64,000 nucleotides of DNA, from NCBI RefSeq assembly GCF_000716435.1, contig NZ_JNWO01000032.1:1-64000 (forward strand). The letters are read 5' to 3'. The stretch is from Streptomyces xylophagus (GTDB taxonomy: Bacteria; Actinomycetota; Actinomycetes; Streptomycetales; Streptomycetaceae). Below the pieces are notes generated by a model that saw nothing but the letters and a program-made list of their open reading frames with translations, had not been told where the DNA came from and searched no databases. Positions 33,422-42,710 of this stretch are shown in pieces. Both the position numbers and the translations under genes were made by a program. Numbering within the stretch: position 1 is the first letter of the stretch; each line of letters opens with the position of its first letter.

Positions 33422-34353
33422 GTCGTCTTCTGCATGTCTCGACCGGGCCCTACGCCCCGCCCGTCCCCGCCCGCGAACTGACCGTCACCTCGGCCGACGG
33501 CTCCCGGCTGCACGTCGAGGTGCACGGGCCCGAGGACGCGCCCGCCGTCGTCCTCGCGCACGGCTGGTCCTGCTCGACGGCCTTCTGGGCCGCGCAGACA
33601 AAGGACCTGTCGGTCGACCACCGCGTCATCGCCTACGACCAACGGGGCCACGGGCGCAGTCCGGTGAGCGTCTCGCACAGTACCGACGCGCTCGCCGACG
33701 ACCTGGAAGCCGTACTGGAGAAGGCTCTCGCGCCCGGGGAGAAGGCCGTGGTCGTGGGGCACTCCATGGGCGGGATGGCCGTGCTGGCGGCTGCCGGGCG
33801 GGCGGGGTTCCGGGAGCACGCGGTGGCCGTTCTGCTGTGCAGTACGGGGAGTTCGCGGCTGGTCGACGAGTCGCTCGTCGTGCCGTTGCGGGCTGGGCGG
33901 CTGCGGACCTGGCTGACCCGGAAGGTTCTCGGCACGCGGGCGCCGCTCGGGCCGGTCACGCCGGCCGCGCGGCGGATCCTCAAGTACGGGACGATGGGCC
34001 CCGGTTCGGCGCCGCACATGGTCGAGGCGTGCGCGCGGATCGTGCACGCGTGTCCGCGGGCGGTGCGGTACGCGTGGTCGCGGGTTCTCGACACGCTCGA
34101 TCTCGACCACGGCGTAAGGGAGTTGGCGGTGCCGACGGCCGTCGTCGTCGGTACGGCGGACCGGTTGACGCCGCCGGTGCACGCGCGGGCGCTGGTCGCC
34201 GCGCTGCCGCAGTGTGTCGGGATCACGGAGTTGGCGGGGCTCGGGCACATGACACCCGTCGAGGCGCCGGAGCTGGTCAGCGCGAAGATCCGTGAACTGA
34301 CCGCCACCTACATGGAGTTCGGCCCGATCGATCAGGTCAAGGAGGGCGCATGA
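33418..34353 (+). CDS. Alpha/beta fold hydrolase
   Basis: A 311-residue esterase-like hydrolase. The oxyanion-hole motif LAHGWSCS (about 47-54), nucleophile Ser116 in VVGHSMGGM, an Asp near 266 in VVVGTADRLTPP and a C-terminal His in GLGHMTPVEAPEL form the triad. It would hydrolyse the ester or lactone produced by the preceding Baeyer-Villiger enzyme; this is inference from the operon. Its ATG overlaps the monooxygenase stop and its stop overlaps the SDR start, so the three are translationally coupled. Confidence 0.9.
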   Translation: MSRLLHVSTGPYAPPVPARELTVTSADGSRLHVEVHGPEDAPAVVLAHGWSCSTAFWAAQTKDLSVDHRVIAYDQRGHGRSPVSVSHSTDALADDLEAVLEKALAPGEKAVVVGHSMGGMAVLAAAGRAGFREHAVAVLLCSTGSSRLVDESLVVPLRAGRLRTWLTRKVLGTRAPLGPVTPAARRILKYGTMGPGSAPHMVEACARIVHACPRAVRYAWSRVLDTLDLDHGVRELAVPTAVVVGTADRLTPPVHARALVAALPQCVGITELAGLGHMTPVEAPELVSAKIRELTATYMEFGPIDQVKEGA

Positions 34354-35237
34354 GCGGCAAGGTGAGTCTGGAGGGTCAGGTCGCGGTCGTGACCGGGGCG
34401 GCGCGGGGTGTCGGTGAACTGCTCGCGCGCAAGCTCTCCGCGCGCGGGGCCAAGGTGGCGCTGGTCGGGCTGGAGCCTGATGCGCTCAAGCAGGTCTCCG
34501 AGCGGCTGCACACCGACAGCGACCACTGGTACGCCGACGTCACCGACCACGAGGCGATGGCTCGGGTGGCTGGTGAGGTCAAGGAGCGGTTCGGGAAGGT
34601 CGACATCGTCGTCGCCAACGCGGGTGTCGCGAACGGCGGGCCCTTCCTCGACTCCGACCCGGTCGCGTGGCGGCGCGTGATCGAGGTGAATCTGATCGGG
34701 TCCGCCGTGACCGCGCGGGCGTTTCTGCCGGTGCTGATGGAGAGCCGGGGGTATCTGCTGCAGATCGCCTCGCTGGCCGCGATCACGCCCGCGCCGATGA
34801 TGACCGCGTACTGCGCGTCCAAGGCCGGCGTCGAGGCGTACGCGCACAGCCTGCGCGCCGAGGTCGGCTACAAGGGTGTGCGGGTCGGCGTCGGGTATCT
34901 GTCGTGGACCGACACGGACATGGTGCGCGGGGCCGATCAGGACGAGGTCATGCGGGAGTTGCGGCAGCGGTTGCCGTGGCCGGCGAACAAGACGTATCCG
35001 CTGGGGCCGGCCGTGGACCGGATCGTCGCGGGGATCGAGCGGCGGTCGAGTCATGTGTACGGGCAGTGGTGGTTGCGGGGGATGCAGGGGGTGCGGGGGT
35101 ATCTGCCGGGGGTTATCGGGTCGGTGGGGCAGCGGGAGATGCGGCGGTTTGGTTCTCGGCTGGAGGGGATGCGGTCTGGGCTTGTGGGTGCGGGTGGGGC
35201 GGCTGATGAGCAGGCTCGCGCTACGGAGCGTAGCTGA
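34350..35237 (+). CDS. SDR family oxidoreductase
   Basis: A 295-residue short-chain dehydrogenase with cofactor motif TGAARGVG (15-22), NAG at 90-92, and the catalytic Ser141, Tyr154 and Lys158 (YCASK). The C-terminal extension past residue 230 is longer than in minimal SDRs and basic, with GMQGVRGYLPG, and may associate with the membrane. Third gene of the operon, likely oxidising an alcohol to the ketone used by the monooxygenase. The codon use late in the gene is slightly less GC3-biased than its neighbours. Confidence 0.9.
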   Translation: MSGKVSLEGQVAVVTGAARGVGELLARKLSARGAKVALVGLEPDALKQVSERLHTDSDHWYADVTDHEAMARVAGEVKERFGKVDIVVANAGVANGGPFLDSDPVAWRRVIEVNLIGSAVTARAFLPVLMESRGYLLQIASLAAITPAPMMTAYCASKAGVEAYAHSLRAEVGYKGVRVGVGYLSWTDTDMVRGADQDEVMRELRQRLPWPANKTYPLGPAVDRIVAGIERRSSHVYGQWWLRGMQGVRGYLPGVIGSVGQREMRRFGSRLEGMRSGLVGAGGAADEQARATERS

Positions 35238-35325
35238 TCGAAATGCGAGCTTTGTGCTGGCGTGTGAATCTGGTCGAGGCCCGATCGAGGGCCAATCCCC
35301 TCACCCGCAACGGGAGTGAACCCAC

Positions 35326-35502
35326 ATGGGTATGAAGGACCAGTTCCAGGACAAGGCGAAGGACCTCGCGGACAAGGCCAAGGACAAGATGGGCCAGGGT
35401 CAGGGTCAGGACGAGGTGTCCGAGCGGGGTGCTCAGCGGGACGAGGTGGCTGAGCGCGTCCAGCGTGAAGAGGACCGGATGGATCAGGACTACGACGTTT
35501 AG
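35326..35502 (+). CDS. Small highly charged, probably disordered protein (CsbD/LEA-like composition)
   Basis: A 58-residue protein starting MGMKDQFQDKAKDLADKAKD and ending DRMDQDYDV. It is almost wholly Lys, Asp, Glu, Gln, Arg, with repeated DKAKD units that give an amphipathic helix like CsbD or LEA stress proteins. I recall abundant short proteins of this kind in Streptomyces. The ribosome site ACGGGAGTG lies before the ATG. The function is unproven; osmotic or desiccation protection is a guess. Single gene, 88 bp after the SDR gene. Confidence 0.7.
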   Translation: MGMKDQFQDKAKDLADKAKDKMGQGQGQDEVSERGAQRDEVAERVQREEDRMDQDYDV

Positions 35503-35574
35503 TCGGAGCCTGATTGCGTGGGGCGCCCTGTGTTTGGGGCGTCCCACGTTTCGTTGTTGGGTGCACGGCCGGTG

Positions 35575-35605
35575 GGGGCTGGGCGCGCAGTTCCCCGCGC
35601 CCCTA
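35575..35605 (+). repeat. Interspersed Streptomyces repeat, copy 1
   Basis: A 31-bp core containing GCGCGCAGTTCCCCGCGCC is identical to the reverse complement of 52740-52770; both copies also have GTTGGGTGC about 12-15 bp before the core (35556-35564 here). It lies in the intergenic space between the small charged protein and the tricorn gene. I recall this motif as widespread in intergenic regions of Streptomyces. Confidence 0.8.
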
Positions 35606-35625
35606 GGTGGGGAAGCTGGGCCCTC

Positions 35626-38600
35626 TCAAGAACGTGGCGGCAACTTTGGTCTGCTGCGGTCCGGGACGTCCGCGTAGTTGGGCGGTGTCGCCGCCGGGTG
35701 GATGGCCAGCAGATCCAGCGCCAGCTTGATTGCGTCGTCCAACTGCGCGTGCCGTCCCTCTGCCCAGTCCAACGGTGTTCGCAGGATTTCCAAGTCCGGG
35801 GTCACGCCCCTGTTTTCCACCGACCAGCCGTAGGCGTCGAACCAGGCCGCGTTCATGGGGACCGTGATGACCGTGCCGTCGCCGAGTTGGTGGCGGCCGG
35901 TCATGCCGACCACTCCGCCCCAGGTGCGTTGGCCTACCACCGGGCCGAGTTTGAGGAGTTTGAAGGCTGCTGTGATCATGTCGCCGTCCGACGATGTTGC
36001 CTCGTCTGCCAACGCAACTACCGGGCCCCTGGGGGCACTTGAGGCGTACGACACCGGTTGGGCGTTGCGGGTCAGGTCCCAGCCGAGGATCGTGCGGGTG
36101 AGTTTCTCGACGACCAGTTCGCTGATGTGGCCGCCCGCGTTGCCGCGTACATCCACGATGAGGGCCGGGCGGGACACCTCCAGGCGCAGGTCGCGGTTGA
36201 ACTGGGCCCAGCCTGAGCCGCCCATGTCGGGGATATGGAGGTAGCCGCAGTGGCCGCCGCTCAACTCCCGTACGACCGCCCGGCGTTTGGCCACCCAGTC
36301 CTGGTAGCGGAGGGGGCGTTCGTCGATCAGGGGGACCACTGCTACTCGGCGGGCCCTGCCTTCTCCCTCCGCCGGGGTGAACGTCAGCTCCACCGTTGTG
36401 CCGCCCGCGCCTGCCAACAGGGGGTACGGGCCTGTCAGTTCGTCCACCGGGCGGCCGTCCACGTGGGTCAGGATCGCGCCCTCTCGGATGCCCGTGCCGG
36501 CCAGGGGGGAGCGGGCCTTGGAGTCGGAGGACTCGCCGGGGAGGATGCGGGCGACCGTCCAACCGCCCTCCCTGCGCACGAAGTTGGCGCCCAGCAGGCC
36601 CTGGCGGCGCTGGTAGTGGGGCGGGCCCTCGTTGCGGCGGGACGGGGTGACGTAGGCGTGGGACGTGCCCAGCTCGCCCAGGACTTCCCGGAGTAGGTCC
36701 GCGAAGTCGTCGGGGGAGGCGACCCGTTCGACCAGCGGGCGGTACTGGTCCAGGACCCCGGTCCAGTCGATGCCGCACATCTGCGGATCCCAGTAGTACG
36801 CGCGGATCAGGCGGCCCGCCTCCTCGTACGACTGGCGCCACTCGGCGGGCGGGTCGACCTCGTGGAGGATGCGGCGGAGGTCGATCCAGACCGTCGAGTC
36901 GCTGTCGCCGGACTCCGTGGAAGGGACTGCGCGTAGTTCGTCCTCGTCCACCACTACCAGTCGTGAGCCGTCGCCGCTCACCGCGAACCAGTCGAGGTGG
37001 TCTACGAGTTCGGACTTCTTCGCCTTGCTGATGTTGAAGTACTCGAGGGTCGGGCGGCCGCTCGTGTCGTCCGGATTCGCGAAGGTCTCGCCCAGCGCGC
37101 CCGAGATCGGCCAGCGCAGCCAGACCAGTCCGCCGCCCGAAACCGGGTACAGCGCCGAGTACTTGGAGGCCGAGACCGGGAAGGGGGTGACCCTGCTCTC
37201 CAGTCCTTCCACCTCCACCGTCACCGCGCCGTCCGCGTTCTCGTCCTCCGCCGGGTCCAGGCCCCCGGCGGCCGGGCGGCCCTCCGGGTTCAGAGCGAAG
37301 GGGGAGGGGGTCGCCGAGGAGAGGGGGACGAGGTAGGGGCGGCAGCCGAGCGGGAAGGACAGGTCGCCGGTGTGGACGTCGTAGACCGGGTCGAAGCCGC
37401 GCCAGGAGAGGAAGGCGAGGTAGCGGCCGTCCCTCGTGAAGACCGGATTCTCGTCCTCGAAGCGGCCGTTGGTGACGTCGACGATCAGACGGTCCTTGAT
37501 ACGGGCCATCTTGATCTGGCGGAGCGAGCGTCCGATGCCCGGGTGGGACCAGGTCAGCCAGGTGCCGTCGGGGGAGAAGGCGAGGTCCCGTACCGGGCCG
37601 TTGATCGAGCAGATCAGCTCCGTCACCTCGCCGTTGGAGTCCTCGGTGGCGTCCAGCAACAGGAGGCGTCCGTCGTGTGCGGCGATCGCGAGGCGCTCGC
37701 CCGCCGTGTCCGACACCAGCTCCAGTACGCGGCCCACCTCGCCGGAGGCGAGCCGGCGGGGCTCGCGGTCGCCGGTGGCGCGGGGCAGGTAGGCGATCTC
37801 GATCGCGTCCTCGCCGTCCGCGTCCGTGACGTAGGCGAGTTGGCCGCCGGAGCCCAGCATCTCGGGGAGCCGGACCCGTACGCCCGGGGTGTCGGTGATG
37901 GTGCGGGCGGGGCCGTCGCGGTGCGTCAGCCAGTACAGGCTGCCGCGGACGACGACGGCGCTCGCCCGGCCCGTCTCGTCGACCGAGATGCCGTCGACGT
38001 GCTGGGCGGCGGGGACCTGGTAGGTACGGCGGCCGGCGCGCGGGCCGCTCAGGTGGACGTCCAGTTTGCGCGGGAGCGAGCCCGCCGACAGGTCGTCGAC
38101 GATCCACAGGTCACCGGCGCACTGGTACACGACCCGGGTGCCGTCGCTCGCCGCGTGCCGGGCGTAGAAGGCGTCGTGGTCGGTGTGGCGGCGGAGGTCG
38201 GAGCCGTCGTAGGAACAGGAATAGAGGTTGCCGATGCCCTCGTGGTCGGAGAGGAAGGCGATGCGGCCGTCGACGAACATCGGGGAGTGCAGGTGGCCTT
38301 CGAGGTCGGCGAGGAGGCGGCGGCCGTGCAGCCAGAGGCGGCCCATGGCACCGCCGCGGTAGCGCTTCCAGGCGGCCGGTTCGTGGGGTGGGGTGCCGGT
38401 GAGGAGGAGGGTCTGGCGTTCGCCGCCGATGTCGGCGAGCTGGATGTCGGAGACCGGGCCCCAGGGGAGCCGGCCGCCGGGGCCGCCGTCCGTGGGGATC
38501 TTGTGGGCCCAGGTGAAATAGGAGAACGGCTCCCCGTGCGAGGCCACGGCGAGGATGTCGCCCTCGGGTGTCCAGCCGCAGACCTGGGTGTCGGCGCTGC

Positions 38601-38850
38601 CCCAGTAGGTGAGTCTGCGGCCGGGTCCGCCGTCGACCGGGACGAGGTGGATCTCCGGGACCAGGCTCCGCCAGGTCGTGTACGCGAGGTGGCGGCCGTC
38701 GGGGGAGAAGCGGGGGTGGCCGACCTTGGTGCGGTCGACGGTGAGCCGCCAGGCGCGGCCCCTGCCGTCGAGAGGGGCCAGCCAGAGGTCGTCCTCGGCC
38801 ACGAAGCTCAGGAGGTCGCCACTGAGGTGCGGCAGGCGCAGATAGCTCAC
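35626..38850 (-). CDS. Tricorn-type protease (S41 family)
   Basis: A 1074-residue protein matching tricorn core protease, which trims oligopeptides released by the proteasome. In order: two beta-propellers (about 1-675, with FSPDGRHLAYTTW and AFSPDGTWLTWSH blades), a helical C1 domain with GTSHAYV (catalytic His), a PDZ domain, and the S41 domain with DVRGNAGGHISE, DEATSSDGDMIT (nucleophile Ser) and NRGVTPDLE (Glu). The start at GTG 38850 gives the conserved SYLRLPHLSGD N-terminus, but AGGGAG lies directly against this GTG, so the start is not certain. Single gene, convergent with the small charged protein. Confidence 0.9.
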   Translation of the reverse strand: MSYLRLPHLSGDLLSFVAEDDLWLAPLDGRGRAWRLTVDRTKVGHPRFSPDGRHLAYTTWRSLVPEIHLVPVDGGPGRRLTYWGSADTQVCGWTPEGDILAVASHGEPFSYFTWAHKIPTDGGPGGRLPWGPVSDIQLADIGGERQTLLLTGTPPHEPAAWKRYRGGAMGRLWLHGRRLLADLEGHLHSPMFVDGRIAFLSDHEGIGNLYSCSYDGSDLRRHTDHDAFYARHAASDGTRVVYQCAGDLWIVDDLSAGSLPRKLDVHLSGPRAGRRTYQVPAAQHVDGISVDETGRASAVVVRGSLYWLTHRDGPARTITDTPGVRVRLPEMLGSGGQLAYVTDADGEDAIEIAYLPRATGDREPRRLASGEVGRVLELVSDTAGERLAIAAHDGRLLLLDATEDSNGEVTELICSINGPVRDLAFSPDGTWLTWSHPGIGRSLRQIKMARIKDRLIVDVTNGRFEDENPVFTRDGRYLAFLSWRGFDPVYDVHTGDLSFPLGCRPYLVPLSSATPSPFALNPEGRPAAGGLDPAEDENADGAVTVEVEGLESRVTPFPVSASKYSALYPVSGGGLVWLRWPISGALGETFANPDDTSGRPTLEYFNISKAKKSELVDHLDWFAVSGDGSRLVVVDEDELRAVPSTESGDSDSTVWIDLRRILHEVDPPAEWRQSYEEAGRLIRAYYWDPQMCGIDWTGVLDQYRPLVERVASPDDFADLLREVLGELGTSHAYVTPSRRNEGPPHYQRRQGLLGANFVRREGGWTVARILPGESSDSKARSPLAGTGIREGAILTHVDGRPVDELTGPYPLLAGAGGTTVELTFTPAEGEGRARRVAVVPLIDERPLRYQDWVAKRRAVVRELSGGHCGYLHIPDMGGSGWAQFNRDLRLEVSRPALIVDVRGNAGGHISELVVEKLTRTILGWDLTRNAQPVSYASSAPRGPVVALADEATSSDGDMITAAFKLLKLGPVVGQRTWGGVVGMTGRHQLGDGTVITVPMNAAWFDAYGWSVENRGVTPDLEILRTPLDWAEGRHAQLDDAIKLALDLLAIHPAATPPNYADVPDRSRPKLPPRS

Positions 38851-38943
38851 CTCCCTATGCTTTTCCGGGGGACGGACCCGAGCAACTTGTGAAAAATCAC
38901 CGGCGCGGCGCGGACGGTGACCCAACCGGTGACTCAACACACG

Positions 38944-38965
38944 TACGAAACGGTTTCGTTTCGTA
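38944..38965. promoter_or_regulatory. Palindromic operator of the TetR-MMPL unit
   Basis: TACGAAAC-N6-GTTTCGTA spans 38944-38965. A further TACGAAAC half-site lies at 38990-38997. Both are upstream of the TetR gene start at 39029 and this kind of site is typical for TetR repressors, so autoregulation is likely. Confidence 0.7.
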
Positions 38966-39028
38966 GGGAGGTGCGCTACATTCGTCATGTACGAAACCGT
39001 GTCGTTCGGAGCTGGGAAGGTGAGTCGC

Positions 39029-39637
39029 ATGACTGAGGTCGCAACGGCGCGTCGCAGTCGCATCACACCCGAGCGCGAGGCCGAGCTGTACGCGGCCGTG
39101 CTCGACCTGCTCCGGGAAGTCGGCTACGACGCCCTCACCATGGACGCCGTGGCCGCCCGCACCAAGTCCAGCAAGGCGACGCTCTACCGCCAGTGGGGCG
39201 GCAAGGCCGAGCTGGTGGCCAAAGCGGTGCGGCACAACAAGCCGGGCGCCTCGGCCTCCTCCGTCGACACCGGTTCGCTCAGGGGCGACTTCCACGCCCT
39301 CACGATGCGGTCGGACGACTGCGAGATGGAACAGAACTCCGCGCTCATGCGGGGCCTGGCCATGGCGATCCACGGCAACCCGGACCTCCTCAAGGCGTTC
39401 CGGGAACACCTCGTCGAACCCGAGATGGCGGAGTTCCGGACGATGCTCCAGCGGGCGATCGACCGGGGTGAGGTCCGTGCCGACAACCCGGCGATCGAGT
39501 ACATCGTGCACATGATGATCGGCGGGTTCGCCGCCCGCACCATGATCGACGAGCAGCCGCCCACCCAGGCCTTCCTGCTGTCGTACATCGACGCCGTGGT
39601 GCTCCCCGCACTGGGCGCACCCGTACCCACCACCTGA
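39029..39637 (+). CDS. TetR family transcriptional repressor
   Basis: A 202-residue regulator. The N-terminal HTH (about 12-58; ELYAAVLDLLREVGYDALTM and AARTKSSKATLYRQWGGKAEL) is classic TetR; the C-terminal half is the ligand-binding/dimer domain. ATG at 39029 has GGGAAGG upstream. It lies 122 bp before an MMPL transporter on the same strand and just downstream of a palindromic site, so it probably represses itself and the pump until a substrate binds. Confidence 0.9.
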   Translation: MTEVATARRSRITPEREAELYAAVLDLLREVGYDALTMDAVAARTKSSKATLYRQWGGKAELVAKAVRHNKPGASASSVDTGSLRGDFHALTMRSDDCEMEQNSALMRGLAMAIHGNPDLLKAFREHLVEPEMAEFRTMLQRAIDRGEVRADNPAIEYIVHMMIGGFAARTMIDEQPPTQAFLLSYIDAVVLPALGAPVPTT

Positions 39638-39759
39638 AAAACCCACAGCGCGCCCACCTGACGTAACCGCTCACGTCGTCGGGCCGATCACCCGTGTCCC
39701 CAACCGGTTGATCACCCCTGCCCCGAAGAACCCCACGACCTGACCGGGAGTACGCCCTC

Positions 39760-41982
39760 GTGGCCACGTTGCTCTACAAAGTCGGCCGGCTCGCCTTCAG
39801 GCGACGGCACTTCGTCGCCCTCATCTGGATCGCCCTGCTGACCCTCGCGGGAGTCGGCGCGGCCAACGCGCCCGCCGCGGGCTCCACCTCCTTCTCCATA
39901 CCCGGGACCGAGGCCCAGAAGGCCTTCGACCTGCTGGACCAGCGCTTCCCCGGCTCCAGTTCGGACGGCGCCACCGCGCGGGTCGTCTTCAAGGCGCCGA
40001 GCGGCGAGAAGATGACCGACGCCGCCAACAAGGCGACCGTCGAGAAGACGGTGAAGGAGCTGGCCGACGGCTCCGAAGTCGTCTCCGTCACCGACCCGTT
40101 CACCACGAACGCCGTGAGCAAGGACGGGACGGTCGCGTACACCTCGGTGAAGTACGACGTCGCCGGCATGGAACTCAAGGACTCCAGCAAGGACGCCCTG
40201 GAGGAGACCGCGGCCGAGGCCCGGGCCACCGGGCTGACCGTCGACGTCGGCGGTGACGCGCTCCAGGCCGCCGCGGAGATGGGCGTCGGCGAGATCATCG
40301 GTATCGCCCTGGCCGCCGTCGTCCTCCTCATCACCCTGGGCTCGCTGGTCTCGGCCGGCCTGCCGCTGCTGACGGCGATCATCGGGGTGGGGATCGGCGT
40401 TTCGACGATCACGGTCCTGGCGAAGGCGCTGGACCTGGGATCGACGACCTCGACGCTGGCGCTGATGATCGGCCTCGCCGTCGGCATCGACTACGCGCTG
40501 TTCATCGTGTCCCGCTACCGGGCCGAATTGGCAGAGGGGCGTGAACGCGAGGAGGCGGCCGGCCGGGCCGTCGGCACCGCGGGTTCGGCGGTGGTCTTCG
40601 CCGGTCTCACGGTCGTCATCGCGCTGGCCGGTCTCGCGGTCGTCAACGTGCCGATGCTGACCAAGATGGGCGTCGCGGCGGCGGGCACGGTCGTGGTCGC
40701 GGTACTCATCGCGCTGACCATGATCCCGGCGCTGCTCGGCTACGCGGGCCGGAAGATCAAGCCCACCGGCGAGAAGGCCAAGTGGCTGGGCGGCGGCAGC
40801 GCCAAGGAAGCGGCCAAGGCGGCCAGGCCGAACATGGGCACCCGCTGGGCGAGCTTCGTCGTACGGCGTCCCGCCGCCGTCCTGATCCTCAGCGTGCTCG
40901 GCCTCGGCGCGATCGCGCTGCCGGCCAGCCAGCTCCAGCTGGGTCTGCCCGACGACAGCTCACAGCCGACGTCCACCACCCAGCGACGGGCCTACGACCT
41001 CCTCGCGGAGGGCTTCGGCCCCGGCTTCAACGGCCCGCTGATGATCGTCGTGGACGCCAAGAACAGCGACGCCCCCAAGGCCGCCGTTACTACGGTGACC
41101 GACAAGATCAAGACCCTCGACGACGTGGTCTCGGTCAGTCCGGCCGCGTTCAACAAGGCCGGTGACACCGCGACGATCACCGTCGTGCCCGACTCCAAGC
41201 CGTCGTCGGTGACCACCGAGGACCTGGTGCACACCATCCGCGGCGAGGGCGCCGGCATCAAGGCCGACACGGACGCGCAGGTGCTGGTCACCGGCACCAC
41301 GGCGATGAACATCGACTTCTCGCAGAAGCTCAACGACGCCCTGCTCCCGTACCTGGCCCTGGTCGTCGGCCTCGCCTTCCTCCTCCTGATCGTGGTCTTC
41401 CGCTCGATCCTGGTCCCGCTGAAGGCGGCCCTCGGCTTCCTGCTCAGCGTGCTCGCCTCGCTCGGTGCCGTCGTCGCCGTCTTCCAGTGGGGCTGGCTGT
41501 CGGGCCTGATCGGCGTGGACGAGACCGGTCCGATCATGTCGATGATGCCGATCTTCCTGGTGGGCGTGGTCTTCGGCCTCGCGATGGACTACGAGGTGTT
41601 CCTCGTGACCCGGATGCGCGAGGCGTACGTCCATGGCGAGAAGCCGAGCCAGGCCGTCGTCACCGGGTTCAAGCACGGTGCCCGGGTCGTCACCGCCGCG
41701 GCGGTCATCATGATGGCCGTCTTCTCGGGCTTCATCACCTCCAGTGAGTCCATGGTCAAGATGATCGGCTTCGGCCTCGCGATCGCCGTCTTCTTCGACG
41801 CGTTCGTGGTCCGCATGGCGATCGTCCCGGCGGTGCTCGCCCTGCTCGGGAAGCGGGCGTGGTGGCTGCCGAAGTGGCTGGACCGGGTACTGCCCAACGT
41901 GGACGTCGAGGGCGAGGGCCTGCGCAAGCTCGACGCCAAGGACTCGGATCCCGATGAGGACCGGGAGTTGGTCCGGGCCTGA
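39760..41982 (+). CDS. MMPL family RND-type transporter
   Basis: A 740-residue pump with 11-12 membrane segments in two halves, each following a large extracytoplasmic loop (about 40-170 and 405-525). The first half has LALMIGLAVGIDYALFIVSRYR (Asp-Tyr proton-relay region near 245) and the second FLVGVVFGLAMDYEVFLVTRMR near 615. Actinobacterial MMPL proteins export lipids or drugs. GTG start with GGGAG upstream. It is paired with the TetR gene and followed by a strong terminator, which suggests an inducible efflux unit. The substrate is not apparent. Confidence 0.93.
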   Translation: MATLLYKVGRLAFRRRHFVALIWIALLTLAGVGAANAPAAGSTSFSIPGTEAQKAFDLLDQRFPGSSSDGATARVVFKAPSGEKMTDAANKATVEKTVKELADGSEVVSVTDPFTTNAVSKDGTVAYTSVKYDVAGMELKDSSKDALEETAAEARATGLTVDVGGDALQAAAEMGVGEIIGIALAAVVLLITLGSLVSAGLPLLTAIIGVGIGVSTITVLAKALDLGSTTSTLALMIGLAVGIDYALFIVSRYRAELAEGREREEAAGRAVGTAGSAVVFAGLTVVIALAGLAVVNVPMLTKMGVAAAGTVVVAVLIALTMIPALLGYAGRKIKPTGEKAKWLGGGSAKEAAKAARPNMGTRWASFVVRRPAAVLILSVLGLGAIALPASQLQLGLPDDSSQPTSTTQRRAYDLLAEGFGPGFNGPLMIVVDAKNSDAPKAAVTTVTDKIKTLDDVVSVSPAAFNKAGDTATITVVPDSKPSSVTTEDLVHTIRGEGAGIKADTDAQVLVTGTTAMNIDFSQKLNDALLPYLALVVGLAFLLLIVVFRSILVPLKAALGFLLSVLASLGAVVAVFQWGWLSGLIGVDETGPIMSMMPIFLVGVVFGLAMDYEVFLVTRMREAYVHGEKPSQAVVTGFKHGARVVTAAAVIMMAVFSGFITSSESMVKMIGFGLAIAVFFDAFVVRMAIVPAVLALLGKRAWWLPKWLDRVLPNVDVEGEGLRKLDAKDSDPDEDRELVRA

Positions 41983-42018
41983 GGCGGCTGCCGCGAGGCA
42001 CTGAGGTACCGGACAACT

Positions 42019-42057
42019 GATCTGCCGCGCCACCGAGTTCGGGTGGCGCGGCAGATC
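42019..42057 (+). terminator. Terminator of the MMPL gene
   Basis: GATCTGCCGCGCCACC (42019-42034) pairs perfectly with its reverse complement (42042-42057) around a 7-nt loop: a 16-bp stem, 37 bp after the MMPL stop. Confidence 0.8.
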
Positions 42058-42071
42058 GCGTCGGTGACAGG

Positions 42072-42665
42072 GTGACGGTCGTGACAGCACTGGACGAACT
42101 GGTACGGCTGCTCGGCCCGTCGACCGTGGCAAGGATCCCGTCCCCCGACGACTGGACCGAGATCGAGACGTACGTCGCCTCGCCACTGCCCACCGACTTC
42201 AAGACGTTCCTCGACACCTACGGCACGGGCGTGATCTGCGACGAACTGGTGGTCTTCCACCCGCGGGGCGCCGGCCCGCTCCTGGACAGGATGCGGAAGA
42301 TCCACGAGACGTTCGGCGAGAGCCGGAGCCGCAACCCGGACTTCCACCCGTTCCCCTTCCACCCGGAACCCGGCGGCCTGATCTCCTGGGGCTACGACCA
42401 CTCGGGCAACGAACACTTCTTCTGGCCCTGCGACCCGGACCCGGACCACTGGAAGGTCGTCACCCACAGCCACGGGCCGGAACCGGAGGTCTTCGAGGGA
42501 CCGTTCACCGCGTTCGTCCTCGACTTCGTCGAGCAACTGCGGGACCTGGAACCGCACCACGGACTCGATCCCGAGGAACTGGAGTTCCTGGAGCCGGAGG
42601 ACCTGGCGGAACTGGCGGAGCGGGGGGAGATCGGGCCGGTCGAGCCGAGTTTCAAGCCGATCTGA
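42072..42665 (+). CDS. SMI1/KNR4 family protein
   Basis: A 197-residue soluble protein with the SUKH/SMI1 core (about 20-160): WTEIETYVASPLPTDFKTFLDTYGTG, then GGLISWGYDHSGNEHFFWP. The C-terminal tail is strongly acidic (EELEFLEPEDLAELAERGEI). Family members are often immunity proteins against contact toxins or regulatory scaffolds. No toxin gene is adjacent, so an immunity role is not supported here. GTG start, only 14 bp after the preceding terminator. Confidence 0.85.
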   Translation: MTVVTALDELVRLLGPSTVARIPSPDDWTEIETYVASPLPTDFKTFLDTYGTGVICDELVVFHPRGAGPLLDRMRKIHETFGESRSRNPDFHPFPFHPEPGGLISWGYDHSGNEHFFWPCDPDPDHWKVVTHSHGPEPEVFEGPFTAFVLDFVEQLRDLEPHHGLDPEELEFLEPEDLAELAERGEIGPVEPSFKPI

Positions 42666-42710
42666 GCCGGGCCGAGCCGATGTCAGTGGGCTGGTCTAGC
42701 GTGTTTGGGC

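Noticed and set aside
42072..42665. SMI1/KNR4 protein as immunity gene of a polymorphic toxin system
   Set aside because: No toxin, WXG100 or RHS gene lies next to it.
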